Below, one piece after another: positions 13,101 through 24,900 of a DNA stretch of 64,000 nt. The stretch's first letter is position 1; each line of letters begins with the position of its first letter. This stretch comes from Bugula neritina (Eukaryota > Bryozoa > Gymnolaemata > Cheilostomatida > Bugulidae). The stretch lies in the NCBI GenBank assembly GCA_964035545.1, contig OZ037766.1:24583126-24647125 (forward strand), written 5' to 3'. The notes under the pieces were generated by a model. It was given only the letters and a program-made list of their open reading frames with translations. It searched no databases and had not been told where the DNA came from. Both the position numbers and the translations under genes were made by a program.

Positions 13101-15663
13101 CTTAAGGCCCTATTTAGGTTATCTATCTACATACCATAAAACATAGAGATAAATCTAGGTGGGGACGATAACTTTTTGCGACTGTATTTGAAGCTACTGC
13201 TAATTTGAGGACCATTGCAACATCAGAAAAGTGTAACTACTATATACTTTTTTATGTTACAGTTCACAAACACTAGAATATATTTACTAATAATAAAATC
13301 AACCATTAACTTTGTGATACAGTTTACAGGAGTGTTGTTACATCTACCTACTAAAAAAGGGGGGGGGGCAGAAATTGGGATACTTTTTGAAATTATAGAG
13401 GTGTACCGTCTATGGCAAGTCGGGCACATACTTAAAAGGGATACTTCCATTACGATGAATGCAAAACAATACATTTTAAACTTAAATAAAATTTCAAACT
13501 CAACTAAAAACTTTTAAAGCCTGACAAATGTATCTAAATACTTCGTATTTTAGCTTTTTAAACAAAATTTGGCCAATCTTGCTCCCTATTAATTCTGAAA
13601 TAACTAAATTAAAAACCATCAAAGAACTAGTTCAAGACATGCATCTAACCTACCTGTGGGCACGTCCTCTCTGTTTATAGGCTAAGGCTGAGTTACTGTT
13701 CAGCTCCAAGGCTCGGTCACAGTCTTGAACGGCAGCCTTGGGTCTGGCCATTCTCAGGAGAAGCCTGTGTGACAGCAAGAACAGAGTGAGTTGACATTTG
13801 ACATGGAAGGGCAGGTGTATTATTGACAGATGTATCAATTATGAAGTGTGGAGGGATGACAGGACAGATGAATGGTATAACAAGTCACCTTTAGCACAGA
13901 TGTTTTTTTATGTGACAATCAAACTCAATGTATGTTCTTCAACATAGATTGTGGCACAACCTAGTTTAATTTCTAAATAAGAAGCAGAGGGAAACTGAAC
14001 ATGAACTAATGCTCCAAATCACAAATATAAAGATACTTTAAACATAAAAAACTAAAAGCAAGAATTTCACAGATTTTATAAAACTTTATAATTTTGCAAA
14101 TATTTCCAGAACATTACTCTTAATTCCTGCTGAAACTGCATATAAATCTCAACATTCTTACTTTGCCCGCTTAGCGTAGGAGACGGCTAAGGAAGGGTTC
14201 AACTCTATAGCCTGAGTGAACAGAGTGAGAGCTTTGTCAAGGTCACCATCAGACATGGCCATATTGGCTTCTCGGCCAGTCTCCATGGCTTTATCACAGT
14301 CTTCCTCACTCGCCTGAATATACACATGGCAATATGCACACAGAGCATAATATACAGCATAGCATTTAGTAAGATACAATATAGCACCTATAATACGTAG
14401 TGATATTATATAAGTTTTATTTATCTCTTGTGAGAACAAAAGTAATTGTAATTGTAATCAATTACTTACAAGTTCTGTATGCAATAGTTAACTTAGCATT
14501 GATTATTGAAAATATTTCTTATGCTTTTAGCACTCAATAATTTCATGACTTAATGCTATTTATGCTGAATCACGGAATAATGAAAAATCATCATCATTAT
14601 GATCATATGCAGCTTCAGTAGCTCAAAATCAAAGAAGCTATGACTACATATTTCATATAGCCTACCAGTTGGAACTATAAACAAAGTCCCACCTCTTTAT
14701 CAGTGTCAGGAAGGGAGGGCAACTCTGCACTCTCGGGTCCAGTGACAAAATCAAGGTTAAGTTCAAGGTCACTCTCAGAACTTGACTCATCGCTGCTTTC
14801 AGGCTGGGGAGGTGCGGGCTCAGATTTCTCAGAACTGGAGCTAGGCTATAGTTGTATATAACGCAGATTTGTAAATGATATAGAAAATAACTCATATTAG
14901 ATAGATAATGATATAGTCATAGTGTATGAAGATACAAACAAATGACAGCAGACAAATTTAAAAGAATGCAGTTTTGTAACATTTTGTAGGAGTTGGTTTC
15001 TTTTTCAGAAACTAAGAAAGTTACAGAATAGATTGACTAAATCAAGATATTTTACAACACCGAAAATTGTGCGATTCCACATCAATGATAATATTGATTA
15101 GGCGGCTCATAAAAACCTCCATTTTGCAATTTTTCAGTAACTGCCAGACAAAAATGACATTCGATTTGAATTAAAAATTAATTTAGAATATAATGAAGAT
15201 GAGATCCAGAATAGTGTTTCCAGACTACAATATCGGGTGATATTCTCACTCACCTCTGCGGTGGGTGTTGGTTCAGGTTTGGGGGCTTCCCATGCTGGTG
15301 CAGGGGGTATCTTGGCACCAAGGCTAAAATGAGTCAGTGAATATAGTTGCTCTATAATTAGCTCTGAATTGGGGATGACTGAGTGCAGTAGTTTGGGTTC
15401 CCGAGAACCCAAACTACTGCACCCAGTCACTCCCAACTCGGAGCTGCTTATAAAACAATTCCTGTGATTGGTTACAGTTCGTTAATTAAAAGCTGCTAAT
15501 AGGACTAAAAATTTATTAGAATCTTGAATTGAGACAACAGTCACTACCTTTCCATCCATTCTTTATAGAAGTCTAATTCAGGCGCATGAAGTATAGCTGG
15601 GTTAGCCTTGCATGCCCCTACAAACATCTTGAGCAAGTTTATTTGTTCTTTAGGTAGAGCCAT
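10153..15663 (-). CDS. ST13: Hsc70-interacting protein (Hip / ST13 family)
   Basis: This co-chaperone binds the Hsp70 ATPase domain and stabilises its ADP state in the cytosol. Exons, 5' to 3' on the minus strand, are 15663-15548, 15323-15254, 14845-14693, 14313-14162, 13764-13654, 12495-12393, 11490-11149 and 10841-10686, then 10161-10153 (stop). They give about 403 aa with consistent phases. Domains in order are an N-terminal dimerisation segment (1-39), an acidic linker, three TPR motifs (114-235), a highly charged helix (236-279), Gly-Gly-Met-Pro repeats (280-308), and a C-terminal DP/STI1-type domain starting at INEIFNDPE. A GGPSA(S/P) repeat tail follows, beyond the usual end of vertebrate Hip. 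If the GTGAGT donor at 10685 is not used, reading continues to a TGA at 10605 (427 aa). A 5' UTR splice acceptor sits just before 15691. Introns over 300 bases hold no gene. Confidence 0.93.
10384..10520. repeat. GT-rich microsatellite with GTGCAGT interruptions
   Basis: GT dinucleotides are broken at intervals by GCAG or ACAG. In the preferred ST13 model it lies in the last intron. The apparent ORF across it is low-complexity. Confidence 0.8.
10697..10755 (-). repeat. Coding 15-18 bp tandem repeat (GGPSA tail of ST13)
   Basis: Three to four copies of a 15-18 base unit encode Gly-Gly-Pro-Ser-Ala followed by Ser or Pro. They sit after the conserved C-terminal domain. The units are nearly identical in nucleotides, which points to recent expansion or homogenisation. 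Confidence 0.8.
15361..15444. repeat. 40-bp-arm inverted repeat (hairpin) in ST13 intron 1
   Basis: Two 40-base arms (15361-15400 and 15405-15444) are complementary at about 35 of 40 positions. The 18 positions nearest the 4-base loop pair perfectly (GTGCAGTAGTTTGGGTTC and its complement). It is transcribed within ST13 intron 1. It may be a foldback element remnant or a structured RNA; the 4-base loop is short for a typical miRNA precursor. Confidence 0.8.
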
Positions 15664-18600
15664 TTTCCAAATCAAAAATAAGGTACCGGCGCTGCAAAAG
15701 ACACAAAAACAATTTTTAGCATATATAAATTGATAAGAACTGTATCTATTTCTGCTATCCTATTTACCATTCTTCCTTTCTCTATTAAACCTACAGTTGC
15801 TTCTAGGTCTCATTCATCCTTAGTTTTTTATAATTACAATTTAAACATCATTATTAAATTTTATTTATTGATGTTGAAATTATTTATAATAGTATATTGT
15901 TATAATTGCAATAAAATTATTATTAAAAAAAGTAAAACTAAAACTAAAAGTATTATAATTTCAATTTATAAAAAATATAGTGATAGAGCCAGAGGCCCAG
16001 TCCCAGGGTGAGGGTCCCAACAGATACTGATACGAATACTATTAGAAGCTTTTCAAAAGCCAAAAGTAAAAGAGAAGACAACAGTTCAGGGTGAAAGTCA
16101 AAATGAAAATACATCAAATTTAATTACAAATTAAAATTTGATCATAAAAATAAAACTAGAAACTTAAAGTCAAAGTGATTCGCCTTCGACTTCGTGTCTT
16201 TTCAACTTCAAGCCTCCTAAGCCCAGAAGACTAATAATACTAACATCAACATGCCTAAGTGCAAAATTTTAGACACTACTGTAAGACTTTAAAGTCACTT
16301 TTTTTACAATCGCAATAGATAAATCATTATAACGACATTGAGTATAGTCATCACTATCAATATTATACTTACTCCAACTGAAACTCTGTCTCAGTAAAAT
16401 TAAAAAGAGAAGTTTGAATTTTCTCCTATCTTCACGCTTGTTGCGAAAATAAAACTAGTTAATTAATGGAATCGCTGACTTTGCTTTTTCTAGAAAATAA
16501 TTTAGAATACTCTTAAACAAAACCAATTATAACCATTAAAGTGTAGCTACACATACATACTTTAAAATTTATAAACATGTAAATTATAGTTTAAAAGTTT
16601 TAGTTCAACAATTATAACAGCCACACTGCAATAAGCTTCACCGAAAGAAGACAACTTTGATTCGACATCCATAATGTGTTCCAAAGTTTCAAATCTTTTA
16701 TGGGTATTTGCTTAAAATTAATTTAAAATTTGCTTAAAAATAATAAAGCAAGTGTTATAATTTATAAACAGATGCAAGAAACACGAGTGCTTAGACTTAG
16801 TCAAAAGATGTGCTGGTATCATTTATGTTTGTATTAAACTTATTATAGTTTGTTCCTTGCATAAGTTTTCGTAAATACTTCACCATGCAAAGAGGTATTT
16901 AGGTATTCAAAAATACAGTGCTTCCTCCATATCTCATTGTTCAATTTCTCACAAAACTTCATAGATCATGGAGAAGCGCTTGAACCTCGTTTTGTGGCTT
17001 ATGTATATGCGTATAGAGACAAAATAGCCAAATTTAACAAATCCGTGAGTTAAATATGGTATTCTACTATGTCATAAATTGAGACTTTGGGACCCCCAGC
17101 TCAGTGAGATACAGAGGGAGCACTGTAAGTATTATTGAACAAATTTTCAAACTTTCATGAGTGTCTAAAAATTTTACATGTCATCAGTGACAATCAATTT
17201 GGTAAATGTAGAAATAAGAGATGGAGTGAGTAGTTATAATATAACATTTTATTATCTAACTTTAAAGACTACTATAACAGAAGTTAAACTTATCATGCAA
17301 ATAATAAACAGTAGGTACTAGCTGGTATTTGTAATATGGAGAGGTATACAAATGTTGCTGTAGCTATGATAACACAGTATATAAATATGACATTTACTCT
17401 ATGTATAGTAAAATGTACAATTATATAAGTAATGATGAATCAGAATCGTAACGTCACCATAGTGAGTGAAAAGTCATCAACAAGCAATCTGAAATTTCAA
17501 ACCATTTCAAGATGATGTTTGCACAAAATAATTGTTTTAGTATAGAACTCTTAAAATACTTACAAGTCTATTCAATCACACCAAGTTGGCTGTCTAATAA
17601 AATGCTATAAACCACATTATACTTCAAACATAACTGGTTCATTATATGAAAAATCTTGTAAAACGTGTCGCAGGTTAGAATGATTGTTATTCGAGGCGTG
17701 AATGATTCTTAATAGATAGATTCAGCATCAGCTGTATAGTTGCTGATATGCGGATATTTCCGCTTGGTAGACAACTCCATAAAAAGAACAAACTATTCCA
17801 ACACATGGTATACTACAGGATAAATTTTGTAATTACACCCACATTTTACTGGCCATAGAGCAATTAACTAGACATAAATCAAGATTTGAGACGGATGGCT
17901 GAGCATCTGGTGATAGTAACAATGTTTATGTTTGTATGGTAGTAACACACATTTCCTAGTCATGCTTCTATGTTGTAACACACAGGCAACATGAGTTCAA
18001 TTTTTAAAAAAGATTTATTGCGTTCTAAACAGTGAGTAAATATATTATTTCAAGATACAATATAACGAATTTATGGAAATTATGCTTATATAGAATTAGT
18101 GATGCTAAAAGGTGATTAATATCTAAAACATAATATTTGAATGTTTTCAATCAATGTGTTTAACTGCTTTTTAACTACAAGCAATAAACTGAACATAGGA
18201 AATATATAATACTTCTATGAAATGCTGTTATAGACTTATAATCACTAATAAGTACTGTTTTGAGCTTTGTTGGCTAAACAATTAATACATTTCAAACTGA
18301 GTGTTTGCTAGTTCGGTTGTTAGCTATTAGGGTTGGATATCAGTATTTATGTTAGAATATTAATAATGGTCAAATGATTTTATATTCATATGTTCACTAT
18401 ATTATATGTCATTTTAGAATAAAATTAATTAAAATGTTTAAGTGAACAGTATTATTGGCTTCCTTCCATCAAAATAACTTAATACTCTTTGTACATTTTG
18501 AAAGTTTGCACAAAGTAGATATATTGTAAACATTTGCAACACAAGAGAGTTGTCAACATAAGATAATAAAATTTGATTTTAATATAAAAAACATGAGAAA

Positions 18601-18988
18601 AAACTGATAACTCTATACATATAAAGGTACTATTATGCATATGTGCTAACAAATACTAATTACTATTAGTAATAGCAATTAACACATTTTTCAACTGGGT
18701 GCTTGTTAGCTCATGTGTATACTTTTGTTAATTGTTATAATGCAATAACGATTTAGTTTGATCACCATTTATTTATATATGTTCACTACAACAGTACTTC
18801 ATGTCAAGATCAGGTATTAATCAGGTAATTTTGCTGACTTAACTCTTGCTGTGCACTATAAGATTAAAGGTTTTAGATATATACAATGTAATTTTAATTT
18901 TTTATGTAATTCTAATGAAGATTTCAAAAAATTTAAAAAAAAACAATGCATATCTGTTGCCAAAGTTACTAATTTGCATTTTTATAGA
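15664..18988. other. Intergenic / shared upstream region of ST13 and channel copy A
   Basis: The two genes diverge from this 3.3 kb region, so both promoters are probably here. No TATA box or CpG-rich core could be fixed by eye. It contains a pogo-like MITE at 16916-17125 and two diverged copies of a roughly 130-base segment at about 18285-18420 and 18680-18810, just upstream of copy A. Confidence 0.5.
16916..17125. mobile_element. pogo/Tigger-like MITE with TA target duplication
   Basis: Terminal inverted repeats of about 24 bases read CAGTGCTTCCTCCATATCTC at the left and, as the reverse complement of the right end, CAGTGCTCCCTCTGTATCTC. The element is flanked by TA at 16914-16915 and 17126-17127. 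A CAGT start with a TA duplication is typical of pogo/Tigger elements of the Tc1-mariner superfamily. At 210 bases with no ORF it is non-autonomous. Confidence 0.7.
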
Positions 18989-21900
18989 ATGGAAACTTCA
19001 TTCTCTCCTGAGGGTGCAAAGAAAAGAATAGCTCAACCCAGGAATATTGAAGAACAGGATCCTAACAATAAACACGGTCACATGCCTCAATGGAGTGAAA
19101 TGTTTAAATACAGAGTAAATTCTACTACCTTGGATGAGGTATTGTTTTAAAATGTTTATACTCACAAAGAAGGGTACAGCTTAAACCATCTACTAATTGA
19201 TGGTAGAGAATTATTTTAGATAGTAGCTTGCAGGTAGCAATTACTGAATTAGTGCACACAATTTTTTTCAATAATGATACACAATTCCTACTTTGTAATA
19301 TAATCTTATGTACTGTCAATTTAGATTCTTAAACAAACTCAAGCTATAAAAGTACCAATTCCCTTATAAACTTTGTGTATTATTTTTCACTGTATGCAAT
19401 ATATTTACTTTTATATTGACTTCATAAGTTCACTGCATATGATACTAACATAAATCCTGTGCATTTCTACTACTCATAAAAGAACAAAAATTGTTAATAA
19501 GCACTAAATGTTAATTGCATGTTGTGTATATGTACTGTAATATTAAAGCTAACATCTTATAGTTCATTGAGATGATAAATATACCCTTCCTCAGATATCT
19601 ATAATGCTTTAATATATTTTGATTCAGAATTTTGTTTTACTGTACATTTTGAGAGACTAAGTCTTGAGTGATATGCTTGCACTTAATGATTGCTAAGCAC
19701 AGCTGTTTAGTAGTCTACCGCTTACCAAGGTGTTATGGGTTAACTCTGTATAATTTAATGTATTGCTCGAAAAGTTAATATCTGATAAATTGATTTCCAG
19801 TAAAATATCGGCAATAATAATAAACTTCGTAAAGGGTGAGAAAACTTTGTTTTGAATGTAGATTTATCAATTATTTGTTAGTATTCATGCACAGTTGATG
19901 CTGTTATACTGCCTCTATAAAGACTATACTTTGCTGTATGATGGCAATGGCATAAATCAGTATAATTCTAACACATCTGCTCTCTAACCTTAATCAATGT
20001 TTCCACCTACATTGCTTGTTGGAATTTATTACCAACTCTTAAACTTTTTATCTGGTCACGTACAACCAAAACAGCTATCTAATATATAGTAATACTAATA
20101 ACCATGTTGTACACTGAAAATCTTTTTCCTTGATGTGTCAGATAAAATGCTAATAATAATTAATGAGGATAGTTCTAATGGCAATCTGGCTAAGGCTAAA
20201 TGGGCAGTGTATTGCGCAAATTCAAGTACACATTCACACCAAAAATCTTATGGAGAGATACAATATTTTAGTATTGAAGTATATTTGATAATTTAGTTTA
20301 TAAAACTTTATTAAACCACTACTGCAACTATAAACCTTTAAAGTTTAAACACAAGACTAAAGCAAATCAACTCTAATCTCAAAACTAGTACATTTATAAT
20401 AATTAGGTTAATACTGCATCTTAAAATACCTATGATGAGTGTTAGCTTGTAAAAAGTAAAAATTTGCATCACCAACTATAGTTGTTTGAGTTTTAACAGA
20501 AATTTTTTGACAAAAATGCTTTTAGTAAAAGAAATGAATTTGGAAATTTAAAGATAATTTTGAAAATGCTTAGTCAAATTGTTTTCTATTTTTTAAAAAT
20601 AAAATTTATAGGATGTTTGTTAATGTGTTGGAAAAATATAGCCCTTCAGCTGATTTAGTTCATATATAGCATACATACGTAATTTATTTTAAATCTGCTT
20701 TTAGATTCTCATTTAAAAAACTAAATTAATAATAGATAAATAAATTAAGGTAATTAATTCGTTTTTGCAATTTTGAAAAAGTCTTGTTATTGTTTTAAAA
20801 CATATGCATGTATGTCTTCACACAGTCTCGTATATATAAATTAAGTTAAACATTACATTTTAAGTCTTACAAGCATTTACAGTTTGCCAATCATTGATAT
20901 TACTCCTGGAGGCTATTTTACTCTGCAAATAAGCTCCTATTTTAAGTTATTTTAGATTCTTTCTGAAATTCAATTCTAATAAGATATATTATGTCTCTCT
21001 TTATTGAAAATATAAAAACTGTTTTAGTCTAAGAATTTGCTTTGTAAGAAAATGAAAAGATGATATATGTGTTCAGTGGTCAAAATATAAAGTCTGAAAA
21101 ATTTTAACTTGCTGACTACATTTGAGCAGTAGCTATATAGCCTAAAACTTAAACTCTGGTTCAGTTATTGCTACTCTGTTGAAATGGACCAATAAAAAGC
21201 TAGATATATAATTTTATTGTGAATTTTTAATTTAGCTTCAAGCCTCATTCTTGTAAAATACCTAAATGATGCCTTCGGGCTTAGAAGCTTTTGCCAACAT
21301 TTTTGTCATTCAAATGGTAAACTATTTATATATAATATTGAACAGTCAAATTACATAATTTATTAGCTACAGATTGTCACAAATTCACAGCTTATGGTAC
21401 ATCAATTCTTATACTGCAGCATTTTAGGATATCTGAATAAGAAAGTCTAAAAATTTTGATAAACACTGCTTATTATTATTTTTGAAATGCAAATCTATAT
21501 TGTATTGAACTTATTTAGTAAAATGTTGCTTTAAATAACATCATTACACAAAAACTCAATAAGGTTGATTGATATTTTTATAGCCAGTTGAAAAAGTAAG
21601 GGTAGCTGATGTAAGCAAAGACTTCTGTATCAGAACAACCTCTCAAGGAATAACACAAGTCTTCCAGGCACCACGTAAGTAAACAGTTTAAAATAAACAG
21701 GTGTTTAAATCTTTATTAAAAATTTAAAATATGATTCAAAATGTTGTTATGCATCACTGGCTAATTTATAGATAAAGTTACCACGTAAGCTGTTTTTAAA
21801 AACTTCCATTAATTTATGAAAATTATAGCTGATAATTTGACCTATAGTTGATAAGAAGAAGGCTATATATATATATATAACATAATTCATTAAAATAAAG

Positions 21901-24900
21901 CTGGTGACAAATATAAGACTGATAATATAATAGAGTGAAGCTACTGAAAGTGAAAGTATCTGCCTCACCGGGACCTCTAACATGCAAGCTGGCATGCAAA
22001 CCATTACACTGTAGGGGCTACAGTGACTAAATCAGAAGTAGCAAAATAATATATTGCTAGTCATATTTTAGCTAACTTTACGAACTGCTTGAAATTTATG
22101 ATATTATGGTTACAGGTGAAGAAAGTACCAAAAGATTAAAAAATATTTAGCCTAAGTTCTACATGATAAGAAAGGGCATATTTAGCTTTCCTTATATATT
22201 GATAAAACTATGATAAAGCATGCATTCTCTATAAAATATTTCAATATAAATACACTTTTTATATTAATATTATTTTCATATTTTTATCAAACTAAATATG
22301 ATTGTATTCAAATATTATAAGTTTACTTCTTTAACTTTGTATGTTACAGGAGGAGGCAAAAAGATATTTTGGTTTATTTTGACGATAGCAGCTCTGGGTT
22401 TGCTGATAGCACACCTATATTACCTCACTAACAATTTCCTGAAGTTTGAAACTTCAACAGAGGTTACAGTTGAACCAGCCAAAATTCTAGAGTTTCCAGG
22501 TAAAACAAAGCCTATGTTTACATCTGCATATACAGTTCAATAGTGATGTGGGTCTAAAAAAATAGTTGAGGTGAAAGCAAAAGCTGAAAATTTATAGTAT
22601 TAAAGGAAAAATATGAAAACCTGAAAATGAAACACCGAAGTTGACTATCTAGATTGCAATGAAGCCTGTATCATTGCATGACTCTCTATATTTAATTTTC
22701 TGTAAAATGATAGGAAATCTTTAAAAGGCTTTAATCTGTAAACCAAATTTTTCTTTTCACAGAAAATGCCGTGCTGGGGATTATGGCATTACGCGGTCTC
22801 TAATCTTTTTCTCACCCTTTCTAAAAAATTGTGGGTTATAAAAATAACTAAGTTTATAGTTTGACGGGAAAAAAGCTGTTTGCATCAATGTGAGCTTAAG
22901 TAATAATTCATCTAAAAACAGTATATAAAACCTTACATTTATAACTTATTAGTTTCCTCAAAACATGTTTAGGAATTTTGAATTTCATAACTCAGCTATA
23001 TAATATTCCGATGACGTATTTGACAAGATAATTATTTTCTAATTAGCAGTTTTTTTATGCTTTACTTAAAATTTGCTAACAAATCATAACAGGAAATATT
23101 AATGATTTAGTGCACCTGCACAACCTGCCTGCTATAGACTGAGAGTTGACAAAGTTAGCAAGTGACTTTTTACACTTGAGTTATTTTAATTTTATTGTAT
23201 ACACTCATGTAATCACTAATGATGTTGAACCATGTAGTCTGATGTTTTTGGGTAGGCTTGGCTTTTAGTGGTTGCATGTTGAACTTTGAAAAGGTATATG
23301 GATCGCCTATTTCGAAATAAAACCTGGCTCCCTGTGCTCTTTTAATTCTGTAGCTAATTGTTTAATTTTGGCATGTTTGATTGTATAATGTACTGTTTTA
23401 CATCTAGAGAGTCTTGTCTTGAGCCAAGCTGATAAATTTTAGTTTCATTGATGTAAATGGTTATTATACAACAATTTTGATTAAAGCACAAATTTCTACG
23501 TAGGCCTATTTATGTTTTGTTCCATTTTTTGCAATTGCACCTTATGCTCTTATGGCTTCAGAATGTTTCTATATTATGTAGTTTTCTTATCGTTGCTTCT
23601 CTACAACAAATATTTTTTCCAGAAGCTGATATGTAAAGAGTGAAGCATATAGCAGCAATAAAGATGTTAAATGTATTTTATCACTATATTACACTAAATT
23701 GGTCACTATATTACACATAATGACCAATTTCTATAGGTGTAAGCTAAACATGCATTAAAGTATCTATTAAGTTTTATGTTCATGCTGTCTTACTAAGTAA
23801 CTTCTAGCAAAAACCTGAGTTGTATAACTTTTACAGCAGTCACCATCTGTAACAACAACGGCATAAGGCGCCCACCTCCTCCTCCATTTCGAGGATCAGA
23901 CGGAGCAGTTGGACCAGGTTTCGCATTAGAAATCGATGAGCTCCCTGATTTATGTGAGTGTGTGATCTCTTTTTCACACCTACAACTCAAATAATTAAAT
24001 TACAACCATGAAATTGGTTCCTGCTACTCGAGGGATGATAAGTCAAATTCATTAAGTTTTTCCATTTCAATGTTTAGAACACTAGCTATTACACTATTTA
24101 CTATTAGTTAGATCTCGATCCAACTCGATTTGATTTTCATGAGTACGCTATGGTTTAATTGTAGTGGCAATAAATGATTCAAGCCGAGGTCACCAAAAAG
24201 AAGATCTAATAGTGAAAGCAATATTTGACAACCACTTTGTGAACGTTGATGAAGAATTTATTCTAATTATAAATGCAAGACACGGGAATTGCTACACTTT
24301 TAATATAGATGGAGCTAGAAAAACCAGAAGAGCAATGCCTGGGTATGGTAGGTCTTGCATCTGTTTCATTTTGCTATATTCTAATGACCAGAAGTATAAT
24401 GCTGTTCCACGTAAACTTTCTTAGACATATTGGATTTTTAACATAATATTTTAGTATAACTTGCAGCTTTTGAAACTTTTTAAAACCATTGCAATATGAA
24501 AGATGTTCAACAAAATCAGTGGCTATTTTGAGCAAGACCTTTCACTTATAACAAAATTAGTTGCAATGCAGCAACTTCTACCCTACCTACTTTGAGTTTC
24601 ACATTTAATCTGCACCTTTAAAAAAGTCAGTGGTCGTTCTAGCAACGACCACTAGAATGAGCTCATCACTGAACAAACACAGCGAGAGGGGGGAAGGGAT
24701 GGTTTAAATTAAGATAGCTGTGATATAACAAGCAATGAACATTTAACTTTTCCTTTAGTGTAAATGCGGTATTAGAATTGTAGTTGTGAACTTACCATTC
24801 GAAGCTGGAACCAATTGACTTAAGTTATGGTTTTCTGCAGGTTTAGAGTTGGAGCTGAACATAGAACACTATGCATATGATACGTACGAACTTAGCTATT

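Noticed and set aside
18851-18988. Upstream in-frame ATG as the start of channel copy A
   Set aside because: The added residues are lysine/asparagine-rich AT-driven sequence, absent from copy B; the start at 18989 matches copy B.
24634-24657. Small hairpin (TGGTCGTT and complement) in channel copy A intron 5
   Set aside because: An 8-bp stem is common by chance at this length of sequence; no repeats or conservation visible.
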